A stretch of DNA of 64,000 nt. Origin: Ectopseudomonas composti (GTDB lineage: Bacteria; Pseudomonadota; Gammaproteobacteria; Pseudomonadales; Pseudomonadaceae). The position numbers and the translations under genes are program-made. Position 1 is the stretch's first letter. Every line of letters starts with the position of its first letter. This document shows, in pieces, positions 52,020-60,933 of the stretch. The stretch lies in the NCBI RefSeq assembly GCF_001567565.1, contig NZ_LSSW01000029.1, positions 124,001 through 188,000 of the forward strand. Direction: 5' to 3'. The notes under the pieces were generated by a model. That model was not told where the DNA came from. It made no database searches and saw nothing but the letters and a program-made list of their open reading frames with translations.

Positions 52020-52205
52020 TCAGTTTCACGGCCCGGACGACAAGTCCTACCGGCCTCGCCCAACCAGGTGAGCCGGCGCCGACGGTCCTACCGGATCGCA
52101 CCGGCACCCGGGTCCGCACTGCCCAACCAGGCGGGCGACGAAAGCGGCGACAACATCGCCAGTACCGGACAGATTCCCCAAGGGGGCCGCAAGGCCCCTT
52201 TTTTA
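52020..52205 (+). ncRNA. Candidate small RNA with two CAACCA-loop hairpins
   Basis: No protein-like frame spans this region, but it ends in a strong intrinsic terminator with no gene upstream on its strand. Hairpin 1 (52050-52076) and hairpin 2 (about 52113-52137) both show the hexaloop CAACCA on GC stems. Each is preceded by GTCCTACCGG (52044-52053 and 52085-52094), so the RNA looks like a partial duplication. The 5' end is not defined. It is not tmRNA, 6S or RNase P RNA by motif. Whether it matches an already named Pseudomonas sRNA I cannot tell. Confidence 0.55.
52183..52204 (+). terminator. Intrinsic terminator of the candidate small RNA
   Basis: GGGGCC-GCAA-GGCCCC stem with a GNRA tetraloop followed by six T residues: a textbook rho-independent terminator on the plus strand. 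On the minus strand there is no T tail, so it is not the terminator of the fieF gene. Confidence 0.9.
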
Positions 52206-52263
52206 TTGCCTGGAGTTTCTGTGGCGCGAGGATCGGAAGGCGGGCAGGAAGGGCGCAGCGCGC

Positions 52264-53145
52264 TCAGTGCTGGACGACTTCCTGCGGGTCGGCGTGCACC
52301 AGCACTTCGGCGCGCGGGTAGTGCTCATGGATCGACTTTTCCACCGCCTCGCAGTGTGCATGGGCCTCGGACAGGCTCATCTCGCCTGGCAGCTCCAGGT
52401 GCAACTGGACGAACCAGCGTGTACCGGAAATGCGGGTGCGCAGGTCATGGGAGCCGAGTACCCCAGGTACGGCGTTGGCCAGTGCGTACATGTGCTGCGT
52501 GGTGTCGCTGGGCAACTCCTCGTCCATCAGCACGGCCACCGCGCCACGCACGATGCTGATGGCACTCCAGAAGATGTAGAAGGCGATACCGATGGCGAAG
52601 ATCGCATCCATCTGCAGCCAGCCGAATTGGGTCAGCAGCAATGCAAGGAGGATGCTGCTATTGAGCAGGATGTCGGAGCGGTAGTGCAGCGAGTCGGCGT
52701 GAATCGCGGTGGAGCCGGTCTCGCGCACCACCTTGCGCTGGAACACCAGCAGGGCGCCGGTCAGCGCCAGCGACAGCAGCATGACGGCGATGCCGACACC
52801 TTCGCCTTCCAGCGGCTGCGGCGACTGCAGGCGCTCGATGCCCTGCAGACCAATGAGCACGGCGCTGACGCCGATGAACAACGCCTGGCCCAGCCCTGCC
52901 AGGGCTTCGGCCTTGCCGTGGCCGTAGCGGTGATCCTCGTCGGCCGGACGTAGCGCGAAGTGCACGGCGATCAGGTTGATCAGCGAGGCGGCGCTGTCGA
53001 GCAGCGAATCGGTGAGGCCGGCCAGCAGGCTGACCGAACCACTGAGCCACCAGGCAATCGCCTTGGCCAGCACCAGCGTCAGCGCCACGCCCAGCGCGGC
53101 GCGGGTGGCCAGGCGCATCAGCCTGGCATGCTGCGGGTTGTGCAT
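52264..53145 (-). CDS. fieF: Cation diffusion facilitator (FieF type)
   Basis: 293 residues: six membrane helices, then a cytoplasmic domain. HYGHGKAEALAGLGQALF and the DSLLDSAASLINL metal-site helix are typical, as is the C-terminal LHLELPGEMSLSEAHAHCEAVE histidine-bearing part. FieF-like CDF proteins export Fe2+/Zn2+ using the proton gradient. Metal specificity cannot be set from sequence. The lipoprotein gene upstream reads in the same direction. Confidence 0.88.
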   Translation of the reverse strand: MHNPQHARLMRLATRAALGVALTLVLAKAIAWWLSGSVSLLAGLTDSLLDSAASLINLIAVHFALRPADEDHRYGHGKAEALAGLGQALFIGVSAVLIGLQGIERLQSPQPLEGEGVGIAVMLLSLALTGALLVFQRKVVRETGSTAIHADSLHYRSDILLNSSILLALLLTQFGWLQMDAIFAIGIAFYIFWSAISIVRGAVAVLMDEELPSDTTQHMYALANAVPGVLGSHDLRTRISGTRWFVQLHLELPGEMSLSEAHAHCEAVEKSIHEHYPRAEVLVHADPQEVVQH

Positions 53146-53149
53146 GGAC

Positions 53150-53569
53150 TCAGGCCGCCGGACGCAGGCCGTACGCGGCCAGTTGCTCGCTGCTGCCGCT
53201 GTGCTGGATCAGGCGCGGATCGTCGAGCGGCAGCTGGTGCCCGGTGCTGGTTTCGATCAGGGTTTTCAGCGCGTACTGGTCGACCTTGCCGTCTGCGTCG
53301 ATCAGTTGCTTGAGCTGTTGCGGGTCGACCTGGGCGCTCTGGCCTTCGGGCAGGTAGATGGCACCGGTGGCGAAGTCCACGGCGAAGGCGATCAGCCCCG
53401 GAATCACGTAGAACAGGATGCCGATGGCGTTGGCCCCGGCGATCACCGGGTCGATCTTGCCTTCGATCTGACCCCGACGATCCGGGTAGAAGATCGAGCC
53501 GCAGGCGGTCAGTTGAGCGAGCAGGGTGGCGGCGACAACGCCGGCGATGACGCGGGATTTCGTGCGCAT
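53150..53569 (-). CDS. Small lipoprotein of a conserved Pseudomonas family
   Basis: 139 residues from the ATG, preceded by GGAGG at 5 nt. Lipobox LTACGSIF, then YPDRRGQIEGKIDPVIAGAN and a hydrophobic segment ILFYVIPGLIAFAVDFATG ending in YLP. It resembles a family that databases sometimes label by mistake as a polynucleotide phosphorylase. Function unknown. It reads divergently from hrpB and precedes fieF by 4 bp. Confidence 0.75.
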   Translation of the reverse strand: MRTKSRVIAGVVAATLLAQLTACGSIFYPDRRGQIEGKIDPVIAGANAIGILFYVIPGLIAFAVDFATGAIYLPEGQSAQVDPQQLKQLIDADGKVDQYALKTLIETSTGHQLPLDDPRLIQHSGSSEQLAAYGLRPAA

Positions 53570-53669
53570 GGGCACCTCCATAAATAAAGTGGCGCAACTA
53601 TAGCAAGGCGATGATTGCAAAACTGCTGCCCGCTGTTTCAGACCGGCAAGTCGGCTGGCGGTTCGCCGC

Positions 53670-53675
53670 TATAAT
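53670..53675 (+). promoter_or_regulatory. Candidate -10 box for hrpB
   Basis: A perfect TATAAT ending 20 bp before the first hrpB ATG, implying a short 5' leader. The -35 region is poor. Confidence 0.35.
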
Positions 53676-53695
53676 CGGCGGCCTGTTGTGGAGAA

Positions 53696-56233
53696 ATGAT
53701 GAACAGCCTGCCAATCGACATCCTGTTACCTGCTTTGCGCGACGCCCTGGCCGAGCGTCACGAAGTTGTACTGGAGGCGCCGCCCGGCGCCGGCAAGACC
53801 ACCCGTGTGCCCCTGGCGCTGCTCGATGCGCCCTGGCTGGCCGGGCAAACCATCCTCATGCTCGAACCGCGTCGCCTGGCTGCGCGCGCTGCGGCCGAGC
53901 GCCTGGCCAGCGAGCTGGGCGAACGGGTCGGTGAGACGGTCGGCTACCGCATTCGTCTGGACAGCAAGGTGGGGCCGAACACGCGCATCGAGGTGGTCAC
54001 CGAGGGCATCCTCGCCCGCCGCCTGCAGGATGACCCGGCGCTGGATGGCGTCGGCCTGGTGATTTTCGACGAATTCCATGAGCGCAGTCTCGATGCCGAC
54101 CTGGCCCTGGCGCTGACGCTCAACGGCCGCGCCATGTTCCGTGCGGCCGACAGCGGTGAGGCGCCGCTCAAGGTGCTGCTGATGTCGGCCACGCTGGAGG
54201 GCGAGCGCCTGGCCGCGCTGCTCGGCGAGGCGCCGGTGCTGCGCAGCGAAGGGCGCATGTTCCCGGTGGATATCCGCTGGGGCGCGCCGTTCCAGCCAGG
54301 GGAATGGATCGAGCCGCGCGTGCTGCAGACGGTGCAGCAGGCGCTGGCCGACGAGCCTGGCAGCCTGCTGGTGTTCCTGCCGGGCCAGGCCGAGATTCGC
54401 CGCGTGGCCGAGCAACTGGGCGAGCTCCTGGCGGGGCGCGATGACATCCTGCTCTGCCCGCTGCATGGCGAACTGGAGCTGACTGCCCAGCGCGCGGCCA
54501 TCGAGCCGGCTCCGGCCGGCAAGCGCAAGGTGGTGTTGGCTACCAATATCGCCGAGACCAGCCTGACCATCGACGGCGTGCGCGTGGTGATCGATGCCGG
54601 CCTGGCACGGGTGCCGCGTTTCGATCCGGCCAGCGGCATGACCCGTCTCGACACCCAGCGCATCTCCCGCGCCTCCGCCACTCAACGCGCTGGGCGTGCT
54701 GGCCGTCTTCAGCCCGGCGCCTGCTATCGGCTGTGGTCGCAAGCGCAACATGAACAGCTCAGCGCCTATTCCGGCGCGGAAATCCTCGCGGCCGATCTGG
54801 CCGGGCTGGCCCTGCAACTGCTGCGCTGGGGCGTGACGCCGCAGGAGCTGTGCTGGCTCGACGTGCCACCGCCTGCGGCATACGCCCAGGCCGTCGACCT
54901 GCTGGCTCGTCTCGGTGCGCTGGACGAGCGTGGCGCGCTCAACGTCCATGGCCAGGCCATGGCCGAGCTGCCCAGCCATCCGCGTATCGCCCATCTGCTG
55001 CTACGCGGCCAGGCGCTGGGCCTCGGTGCGTTGGCCTGCGACCTGGCGGCGTTGCTCTCGGAGCGCGACATTCTGCGCGGCGGTGGCGCCGATCTGCACA
55101 GCCGCCTGGCCCTGCTCAGTGGCGAAAGCCGCGCCGGGCGCAATGCCCAAGGTGGCGTGCAGCGCGCGCGGCAGTTGGCCCGGCAATTTGGGGGGCTGCT
55201 GAGAGGCCGGCCGATCAGTCAGGCGGTAAGCGACCCCGAGCATCCACGCTGGCTCGGCTGTCTGCTGGCCTTCGCCTACCCGGATCGCATTGCCCAGCAG
55301 CGTCGTGCCGGTGGCGCCGACTACCGCCTGGCCAATGGCCGCGCGGCGCAGTTCGGCGAAGCCGACGCATTGATGAAGCACGAATGGCTGGTGGTGGCCG
55401 ATCTGGGCAGCCGCCAGGGCCAGCGCGAGGAACGCATCTACCTGGCCGCCGATCTCGACCCGGCGCTGTTCGCGGGTGAGCTGGCCGAGCAGGTCGAGGT
55501 ACTGGAGGTGCTCGACTGGGACGAGCGCGAAGGCGTGCTGCGCGCCGAGCGTCAGCGCAAGGTCGGCGAACTGGTGCTCGAGCGTCAGGCGCTGGCTGCG
55601 CTGGACGAAGAGGCGCGGGGTCGCGCCCTGGTCGGCCTGGTACGACACAAGGGCCTGGAACTGCTGCCGTGGACGCCCGAGCTGCGTCAGTGGCAGGCGC
55701 GGGTGGCGCTGCTGCGTGAGCTGGACATCGAGCAGCAGGGGCAGAGCGAATGGCCGGATTTGTCCGATGCCGCGCTGCTGGCCAGCCTGGAACAGTGGCT
55801 GACGCCGTTTCTGGGCAAGGTCAATCGCCTCAGCCACTTCGCCAACCTCGACCTGCCTTCGATCCTGCAGACGCTGTTGCCCTGGCCGCTGCCGCAACGC
55901 CTCGACGAGCTGGCGCCGCGTGCGCTGGGTGTGCCGTCCGGCTCGTGCATCGCCATCGACTATACGGAGCACCCGCCGGTACTCGCCGTGCGCCTGCAGG
56001 AGCTGTTCGGCCTGGCCGCCACACCACGCATCGCCGGTGGGCGTCTTGGCCTCAAGCTGCACCTGCTGTCACCGGCGCGCCGGCCAGTACAGGTGACCCA
56101 GGATCTGGCCAGTTTCTGGGCCAACACTTACATCGATGTGAAGAAGGATTTGAAAGGTCGGTATCCGAAGCACTACTGGCCAGACGATCCCTTGATTGCC
56201 GAACCCACTGCGCGGGCCAAGCCGCGCAAGTGA
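53696..56233 (+). CDS. hrpB: ATP-dependent helicase HrpB
   Basis: 845 residues. DEAH/RHA-type helicase: Walker A PPGAGKTTRVPLAL, DEFHERSLDADLAL as motif II, SATLEG as motif III, TNIAETSLTIDGV and QRAGRAGR as motifs V and VI, then the C-terminal HrpB domain. Two ATGs occur in succession; the second has the better distance to GGAG. The RNA substrate in bacteria is poorly defined. It converges with a sensor kinase gene 4 bp away. Confidence 0.95.
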   Translation: MMNSLPIDILLPALRDALAERHEVVLEAPPGAGKTTRVPLALLDAPWLAGQTILMLEPRRLAARAAAERLASELGERVGETVGYRIRLDSKVGPNTRIEVVTEGILARRLQDDPALDGVGLVIFDEFHERSLDADLALALTLNGRAMFRAADSGEAPLKVLLMSATLEGERLAALLGEAPVLRSEGRMFPVDIRWGAPFQPGEWIEPRVLQTVQQALADEPGSLLVFLPGQAEIRRVAEQLGELLAGRDDILLCPLHGELELTAQRAAIEPAPAGKRKVVLATNIAETSLTIDGVRVVIDAGLARVPRFDPASGMTRLDTQRISRASATQRAGRAGRLQPGACYRLWSQAQHEQLSAYSGAEILAADLAGLALQLLRWGVTPQELCWLDVPPPAAYAQAVDLLARLGALDERGALNVHGQAMAELPSHPRIAHLLLRGQALGLGALACDLAALLSERDILRGGGADLHSRLALLSGESRAGRNAQGGVQRARQLARQFGGLLRGRPISQAVSDPEHPRWLGCLLAFAYPDRIAQQRRAGGADYRLANGRAAQFGEADALMKHEWLVVADLGSRQGQREERIYLAADLDPALFAGELAEQVEVLEVLDWDEREGVLRAERQRKVGELVLERQALAALDEEARGRALVGLVRHKGLELLPWTPELRQWQARVALLRELDIEQQGQSEWPDLSDAALLASLEQWLTPFLGKVNRLSHFANLDLPSILQTLLPWPLPQRLDELAPRALGVPSGSCIAIDYTEHPPVLAVRLQELFGLAATPRIAGGRLGLKLHLLSPARRPVQVTQDLASFWANTYIDVKKDLKGRYPKHYWPDDPLIAEPTARAKPRK

Positions 56234-56237
56234 GGGC

Positions 56238-57572
56238 TCAGGGTGTTTCGCGGCGTAGCGCTGCGCCCAGTTGCACTTCCAGGCCATCGCCATGGGCGAT
56301 GAACTGCAGGGTGCAGCCGCAACGTTCGGCGATGGCCTTGACGATGGAAAGGCCGAGGCCGCTGCCATCGCTGTCGGCGCTGCGCCAGAAGCGTTCGGTG
56401 AAGCGCTGCAGGCGTTCAGGGGTAATGCCCGGTCCCTGGTCGCGTACCTTGAACAGCACGCCATGCGGGCCATCAAGGGCTATGTGCAGAGACACCGAGG
56501 TTCCTGCTTTGGTATGGCGGCGGGCGTTTTCCAGCAGATTGCGCAATGCCGCGATGGCCAGGGCCGGTGGCATCGCCAGGCAGCGTTCGGGCAGATCGTC
56601 GGCGCAGCTCAGCTCGATGGCCGCACCGGTTTTCTGCGTGGCATCGGCGATAGCCTGACGAGCGATCTGCAACGGTCGGCAGGGCAGGCCTTCATCGAAC
56701 GGCAGGTTGCCCTCGACCCGTGCCAGCATCAGCAACTGCTCGAGGATGCGTTGCAGGCGGTCGGCGCCCTGTTCGGCCATGGCGATGGCCGTGCGTGCGT
56801 TGTCGCCCTCGGTCATCGCCGCCACTTGCAGGTGGGTTTTCACTGCCGTCAGCGGGCTGCGCAGTTCGTGTGCGGCGTCGTCGGTCAGCCTGCGCTCGCG
56901 CTCCAGGGTGTCGCCGATGCGTTGGAACAGTTGGTTCTGCGCCTCGACCAGGGGCGCCAGTTCTGCCGATAGACCGGTCAAGGGCAGCGGCTCGCTGGTA
57001 TGGGCGCTGCGCCCGGCGAGTGCGGCGCGGATTCGTTCCAGTGGCGCCAGGCCGCGACCGAGCCCGATCCACAGCAAGGCCAGGCTACCAAGCAGGGCGA
57101 CCACGACGGGCAGCGCCGCAGCTAGCAGAATCGAGCGTTTCAGCGTGGCACGCTCATCCAGGCGATCGGCCGTGGTGATGCGCAGATCACCCTGGATCAG
57201 GGTGAAGCTGCGCCAGGGGCGGTCACCGATGATCTGGTCGCGAAAACCTTTCTGACCCGCGTCGAGCAGGTCGTTCGGTGTCGAATGGCTGCGCGCCAGT
57301 ACCTCACCGCGCAGCGAGCTGATCTGGCAGGCCAGGCCGTTGGGAATACCCAACTGCTCTGCGCTCAGATGTGGCACGCCATCATTGGCCGTGCGTGCCT
57401 GCGGTAGTTGCACCAGCAAGCCCGCGACCATGCGCGCGGAGGCGGCCAGGCGTTCGTCGAGCGACTGCATCAGTTGGTTGCGCAAGTCATAGAGCATCCA
57501 GGTCGCGGCCAGCGACCAGAGCAGGACGAAGGCGGCGCCGAGGCCCAGGGTCAGGCGCAGACGCAAGGTCAT
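56238..57572 (-). CDS. Sensor histidine kinase (QseC/PmrB-like architecture)
   Basis: 444 residues: membrane helices at about 5-28 and 150-172 around a 120-residue periplasmic sensor, HAMP linker, HisKA with DAAHELRSPLTAVKTHL, HATPase with LLENARRHT and SDGSGLGLSIV. Overlaps its response regulator by 4 nt. The signal is unknown. Divergent neighbours across 146 bp make disulfide enzymes and cytochromes, so it may sense redox, copper or sulfur status (inference). Confidence 0.93.
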   Translation of the reverse strand: MTLRLRLTLGLGAAFVLLWSLAATWMLYDLRNQLMQSLDERLAASARMVAGLLVQLPQARTANDGVPHLSAEQLGIPNGLACQISSLRGEVLARSHSTPNDLLDAGQKGFRDQIIGDRPWRSFTLIQGDLRITTADRLDERATLKRSILLAAALPVVVALLGSLALLWIGLGRGLAPLERIRAALAGRSAHTSEPLPLTGLSAELAPLVEAQNQLFQRIGDTLERERRLTDDAAHELRSPLTAVKTHLQVAAMTEGDNARTAIAMAEQGADRLQRILEQLLMLARVEGNLPFDEGLPCRPLQIARQAIADATQKTGAAIELSCADDLPERCLAMPPALAIAALRNLLENARRHTKAGTSVSLHIALDGPHGVLFKVRDQGPGITPERLQRFTERFWRSADSDGSGLGLSIVKAIAERCGCTLQFIAHGDGLEVQLGAALRRETP

Positions 57573-58249
57573 GGCTGCTGCCCCCCATGTCCGGCAGGGC
57601 CGAGGCGGTAGCCCAGGCCACGCACCGTTTCGACGATGCCGTTGCCGAGTTTTCGCCGTAGGTGATGGATATGCACGTTGAGGGCGTTGCTCTCGACCTC
57701 GTCATCGAGGCCGTAGACCGAGTCCTTGAGGTGTTCGCTGCTGAGGATGCGCCCCGGATTCTGCAGCAACGCCTGCAACAGCGCCTGTTCGCGGCGCGAA
57801 AGATCGATGGGCTGGCCGCAAAGACTCACCGCACAGGTGGTCGGGTCGTACTGCAATGGCCCGTGATCGATCAGGTGCGTGGTCCGGCCTGCGGCGCGGC
57901 GCAGCAGGGCGTGCAGGCGGGCAGCCAGCTCGCGCAGATCGAAGGGTTTGGTCAGGTAGTCGTCGGCGCCCGCTTGCAGGCCGGCAACCCGCTCGGCAAC
58001 GGCGTCGCGTGCGGTCAGGATCAGGACCGGCAGCACCATGCCGTCGCGGCGCAGACGTTGCAGCAAGGCCAGGCCGTCTTCGTCGGGCAGGCCGAGGTCG
58101 AGAATCAGCAGGTCGAAATGGCTGTGCTGCAACAGGCTTTGCGCCGCCGCCGCACTGGCAGCATGGGCGACGGTGAACCCCAGGGCTTGCAGGCCGGCGA
58201 TCACGCCGCTGGCGATCAGCGAGTTGTCTTCGGTAAGCAGAACATGCAT
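57569..58249 (-). CDS. OmpR-family response regulator
   Basis: 226 residues: receiver domain with the phospho-Asp in LILDLGLPDEDG and Lys in DYLTKPFDLRELAAR, then a winged-helix domain (ALLQALLQNPGRILSSEHL, NALNVHIHHLRRKLG). It is coupled to the kinase gene downstream and divergent from dsbD, so dsbD and the genes behind it are the likely targets. P. aeruginosa has the same arrangement (PA2479/PA2480 next to dsbD2-dsbG), as I recall. Confidence 0.94.
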   Translation of the reverse strand: MHVLLTEDNSLIASGVIAGLQALGFTVAHAASAAAAQSLLQHSHFDLLILDLGLPDEDGLALLQRLRRDGMVLPVLILTARDAVAERVAGLQAGADDYLTKPFDLRELAARLHALLRRAAGRTTHLIDHGPLQYDPTTCAVSLCGQPIDLSRREQALLQALLQNPGRILSSEHLKDSVYGLDDEVESNALNVHIHHLRRKLGNGIVETVRGLGYRLGPAGHGGQQP

Positions 58250-58393
58250 GGGCGGTAGTGGCGGCAGAGGGCGAGTCGACAGTATCGCTCATCGCGATTA
58301 AGGCAGGATTATTGGCGCTGATTGGCGGGCTGTTAATCGGCTGTTAATTGCACTTTGGCATCCTCGACATCTCCTCAGTTGTGCGGTGCCGTC

Positions 58394-60124
58394 ATGCGTT
58401 CGCTCGTTGTTCTCCTTAGTCTGTTCTGTAGCGCTGCGTTTGCCTCGCTGCCCATCGACGGCCTGCGCTCGGGCGATGATTTTCTCGCTGCCGAGCAGGC
58501 ATTCGTGCTCGACGTGCAGCAGCAAAGCGAAGGTGAAACGACGCTGAGCTGGGACATAGCACCGGGTTACTACCTGTATCAGCAACGGCTCAAGTTCACT
58601 GGCCTGAGCGATGAACAGGCGCCAGAGCTACCGCCAGGCCTGGCTCATGAGGACGAGTATTTCGGCGCCTCGCAGATCTATCGCGAGCGCCTGCAACTGA
58701 CCCTGCCAGCCGAGGCGCGCGGGCGTATCGAGGTGCAATGGCAGGGCTGTGCCGATGCTGGCCTGTGTTACCCACCGCAAACCCGGATGCTCGATCTTGG
58801 TGGTGCTGGCACCGACGAAGCCGGTCGGGCCGATGACCTGGCTTTGCTCGATGGTCTGCAGCAGCAGGCGCTGTGGCTGAGCATGGCAGTGTTCTTCGGC
58901 CTGGGCCTGCTGCTGGCATTCACCCCTTGTTCACTGCCGATGCTGCCGATTCTCGCGGGTATCGTGGTGGGTAGCCGCGCTTCGCCATCACGTGGCTTTG
59001 CCCTGGCGGGTACTTATGCGCTGAGCATGGCGCTGGTCTATGCGCTGCTCGGCGTACTGGCGGCAGCGCTCGGCGCCAATCTGCAGAGTCTGTTGCAGCA
59101 ACCCTGGTTGATTGGCTCGTTCGCGACGCTGTTCGTGCTGTTGGCGCTGCCGATGTTCGGTTTCTTCGAGTTGCAATTGCCGGCTGCGCTGCGTGATCGC
59201 CTGGAGCGGGTCGGGCGCGGGCAGCAGGGCGGTAGCCTGGTGGGGGCCGGTTTGCTCGGCGTGCTTTCTGGTCTGCTGGTCGGCCCCTGCATGACCGCAC
59301 CGCTGGCGGCTGCCTTGCTGTTCATCGGGCAGAGTGGCGACCTGTTGCAGGGCGGCCTGGTGCTGTTCGCGCTGGGGCTGGGCATCGGTACGCCGCTGGT
59401 GCTGCTGGTAACGCTGGGCAATCGCCTGCTGCCCAAGCCGGGGCTGTGGATGGAGCGGGTCAAGGCGGTGTTCGGTTTTCTCTTCCTGGCCACGGCGCTG
59501 TACCTGCTGCGGCCACTGCTGGCCGAGTCGATCTGGCTGGCGCTGAGTGGTGCCTGGTTGATCCTGGCGGCCAGCAGCCTCGTGCACCTGGCCGCTCAGC
59601 TACAGGCGCAGCGTGCGCTGGCCCATGCCGGCGCGGCGTTACTCGGATTGTGGGGCGTGGCGATGCTGCTGGGCGCGGCGGCTGGCGGCAGCGATCCGCT
59701 ACGTCCGCTGGGGGTGTTCACTGCTGTCGCTGCGCCCCAAGCCGAGGTACGCACGGCCAGCTTCGTCGACGTGCGCGAGAGCGAACACCTGCAGCGCGAA
59801 CTGGATGCAGCCAAAGCGCAGGGACAATGGGTACTGGTGGACTACTACGCGGACTGGTGCGTGTCGTGCCAGGTCATGGAGCGCGAGGTATTCGGCAACA
59901 CCGAGGTGCAGGCGCGCCTGGCCGATGCGCGCAAGCTGCGTCTGGACGTCACCGCGCCGGGGGCGGCAAGCCGTGAACTGCTCAGCCGTTATCAGGTACT
60001 GGGGCCGCCGACCCTGCTGCTGATCGGCCCGGACGGCGAGGAGCGACGCCAGCAACGCATCACCGGCGAGGCGGATGCACAGCAGTTTTTGCGGGTCTGG
60101 GATAGCACGATGGAGCGTGGCTGA
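58394..60124 (+). CDS. dsbD: Thiol:disulfide interchange protein DsbD
   Basis: 576 residues. Signal peptide to about 18; N-terminal alpha domain with Cys-119/Cys-125 (QGCADAGLCYPP); eight membrane helices with Cys-179 (FTPCSLPML) and Cys-299 (GPCMTAPL); C-terminal thioredoxin domain with Cys-489/Cys-492 (DWCVSCQVM). All six redox cysteines are present. It passes electrons from cytoplasmic thioredoxin to periplasmic proteins such as DsbC/DsbG. Start at MRSLVVLL, since the frame upstream is not signal-like. Overlaps the next gene by 1 nt (TGATG). Confidence 0.96.
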   Translation: MRSLVVLLSLFCSAAFASLPIDGLRSGDDFLAAEQAFVLDVQQQSEGETTLSWDIAPGYYLYQQRLKFTGLSDEQAPELPPGLAHEDEYFGASQIYRERLQLTLPAEARGRIEVQWQGCADAGLCYPPQTRMLDLGGAGTDEAGRADDLALLDGLQQQALWLSMAVFFGLGLLLAFTPCSLPMLPILAGIVVGSRASPSRGFALAGTYALSMALVYALLGVLAAALGANLQSLLQQPWLIGSFATLFVLLALPMFGFFELQLPAALRDRLERVGRGQQGGSLVGAGLLGVLSGLLVGPCMTAPLAAALLFIGQSGDLLQGGLVLFALGLGIGTPLVLLVTLGNRLLPKPGLWMERVKAVFGFLFLATALYLLRPLLAESIWLALSGAWLILAASSLVHLAAQLQAQRALAHAGAALLGLWGVAMLLGAAAGGSDPLRPLGVFTAVAAPQAEVRTASFVDVRESEHLQRELDAAKAQGQWVLVDYYADWCVSCQVMEREVFGNTEVQARLADARKLRLDVTAPGAASRELLSRYQVLGPPTLLLIGPDGEERRQQRITGEADAQQFLRVWDSTMERG

Positions 60125-60933
60125 TGTTGACGATAGGTGTAGGTCCGCTGGCGCTGGGCGTCGGCCATGTATTGCTGTTGCTGAGCCTGCTGCTGGCGAC
60201 CCTGGTCGGCTGGTGGCTGGGGCGCAAGCGCCAGGTCAATCCGGAAAAACTGATCTTTCGCCTGTTGCTGGCCGCCTTGCTGGGCGCGCGCCTGGCTTTC
60301 GTCGCGCTGTATTTCGAGCACTATCAGGATGCGCCCTGGCGCGTGATCGACATCCGCGACGGCGGCTTCATCGCCTGGGGCGGCTTGCTGGCGGCTGGGC
60401 TGCTGGGCGCCTGGTATCTGTGGCGTCACGCGCAGTTGCGAGTGGCGCTGGGCGGTGGCATGGCCACGGGGCTGCTGATCTGGGGCATGGGCAGCCTGGT
60501 GCTGCACACGCTGGAGCAGGGCACACGGCTGCCGGAACTGGCCCTGCGCGATGTCCAGGGGCAGTCGGTGGTGCTGCGCGAACAGCTTGGCCAACCCATG
60601 GTGATCAATCTCTGGGCGACCTGGTGCCCGCCTTGCCGGCGGGAGATGCCGGTACTGGCCGAGGCACAGCGTGAGCATCCGGGTGTGACCTTCGTCTTCG
60701 CCAACCAGGGCGAGGGTGCTGGAGAGGTCAGTGCCTTTCTCACTAGCCAGGCGCTGCAACTGGACAACGTGCTGCTCGACAGTGGCGGCCGCCTCGGGCA
60801 ACTGGTCGGCTCACGGGCGCTGCCCACCACCTTGTTCTACGACGCCGAGGGTCGCCAGGTTGGCAGCCACCTCGGTGAACTGTCCCGCGCCAGCCTGGCC
60901 CGGGCCCTGGAAACCCTGAAGACGGACGAATGA
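60124..60933 (+). CDS. TlpA-like thioredoxin protein with Lgt-like membrane region
   Basis: 269 residues. The first ~130 form four membrane helices with motifs resembling prolipoprotein diacylglyceryl transferase (GARLAFVALYF, DIRDGGFIAWGGLLAAG), but the chain is too short and lacks the catalytic HGGL/HPxQxYE set. Residues about 135-269 are a TlpA/ResA-type thioredoxin domain with Cys-168/Cys-171 in WATWCPPCRREMP. It is a membrane-tethered disulfide reductase, possibly serving haem attachment or DsbG, fed by DsbD. The stop overlaps the dsbG ATG. Confidence 0.85.
   Translation: MLTIGVGPLALGVGHVLLLLSLLLATLVGWWLGRKRQVNPEKLIFRLLLAALLGARLAFVALYFEHYQDAPWRVIDIRDGGFIAWGGLLAAGLLGAWYLWRHAQLRVALGGGMATGLLIWGMGSLVLHTLEQGTRLPELALRDVQGQSVVLREQLGQPMVINLWATWCPPCRREMPVLAEAQREHPGVTFVFANQGEGAGEVSAFLTSQALQLDNVLLDSGGRLGQLVGSRALPTTLFYDAEGRQVGSHLGELSRASLARALETLKTDE

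Noticed and set aside
52044..52131. CRISPR-like repeats (GTCCTACCGG and GCCCAACCAGG, each twice)
   Set aside because: Only two copies with unequal spacing (4 and 26 nt between the blocks), no cas genes; better explained as duplicated RNA hairpins.
52068..52559. GTG-started frame through the candidate small RNA
   Set aside because: It runs through a strong intrinsic terminator and into the antisense of fieF; composition is Arg/Gly shadow-like and no SD is present.
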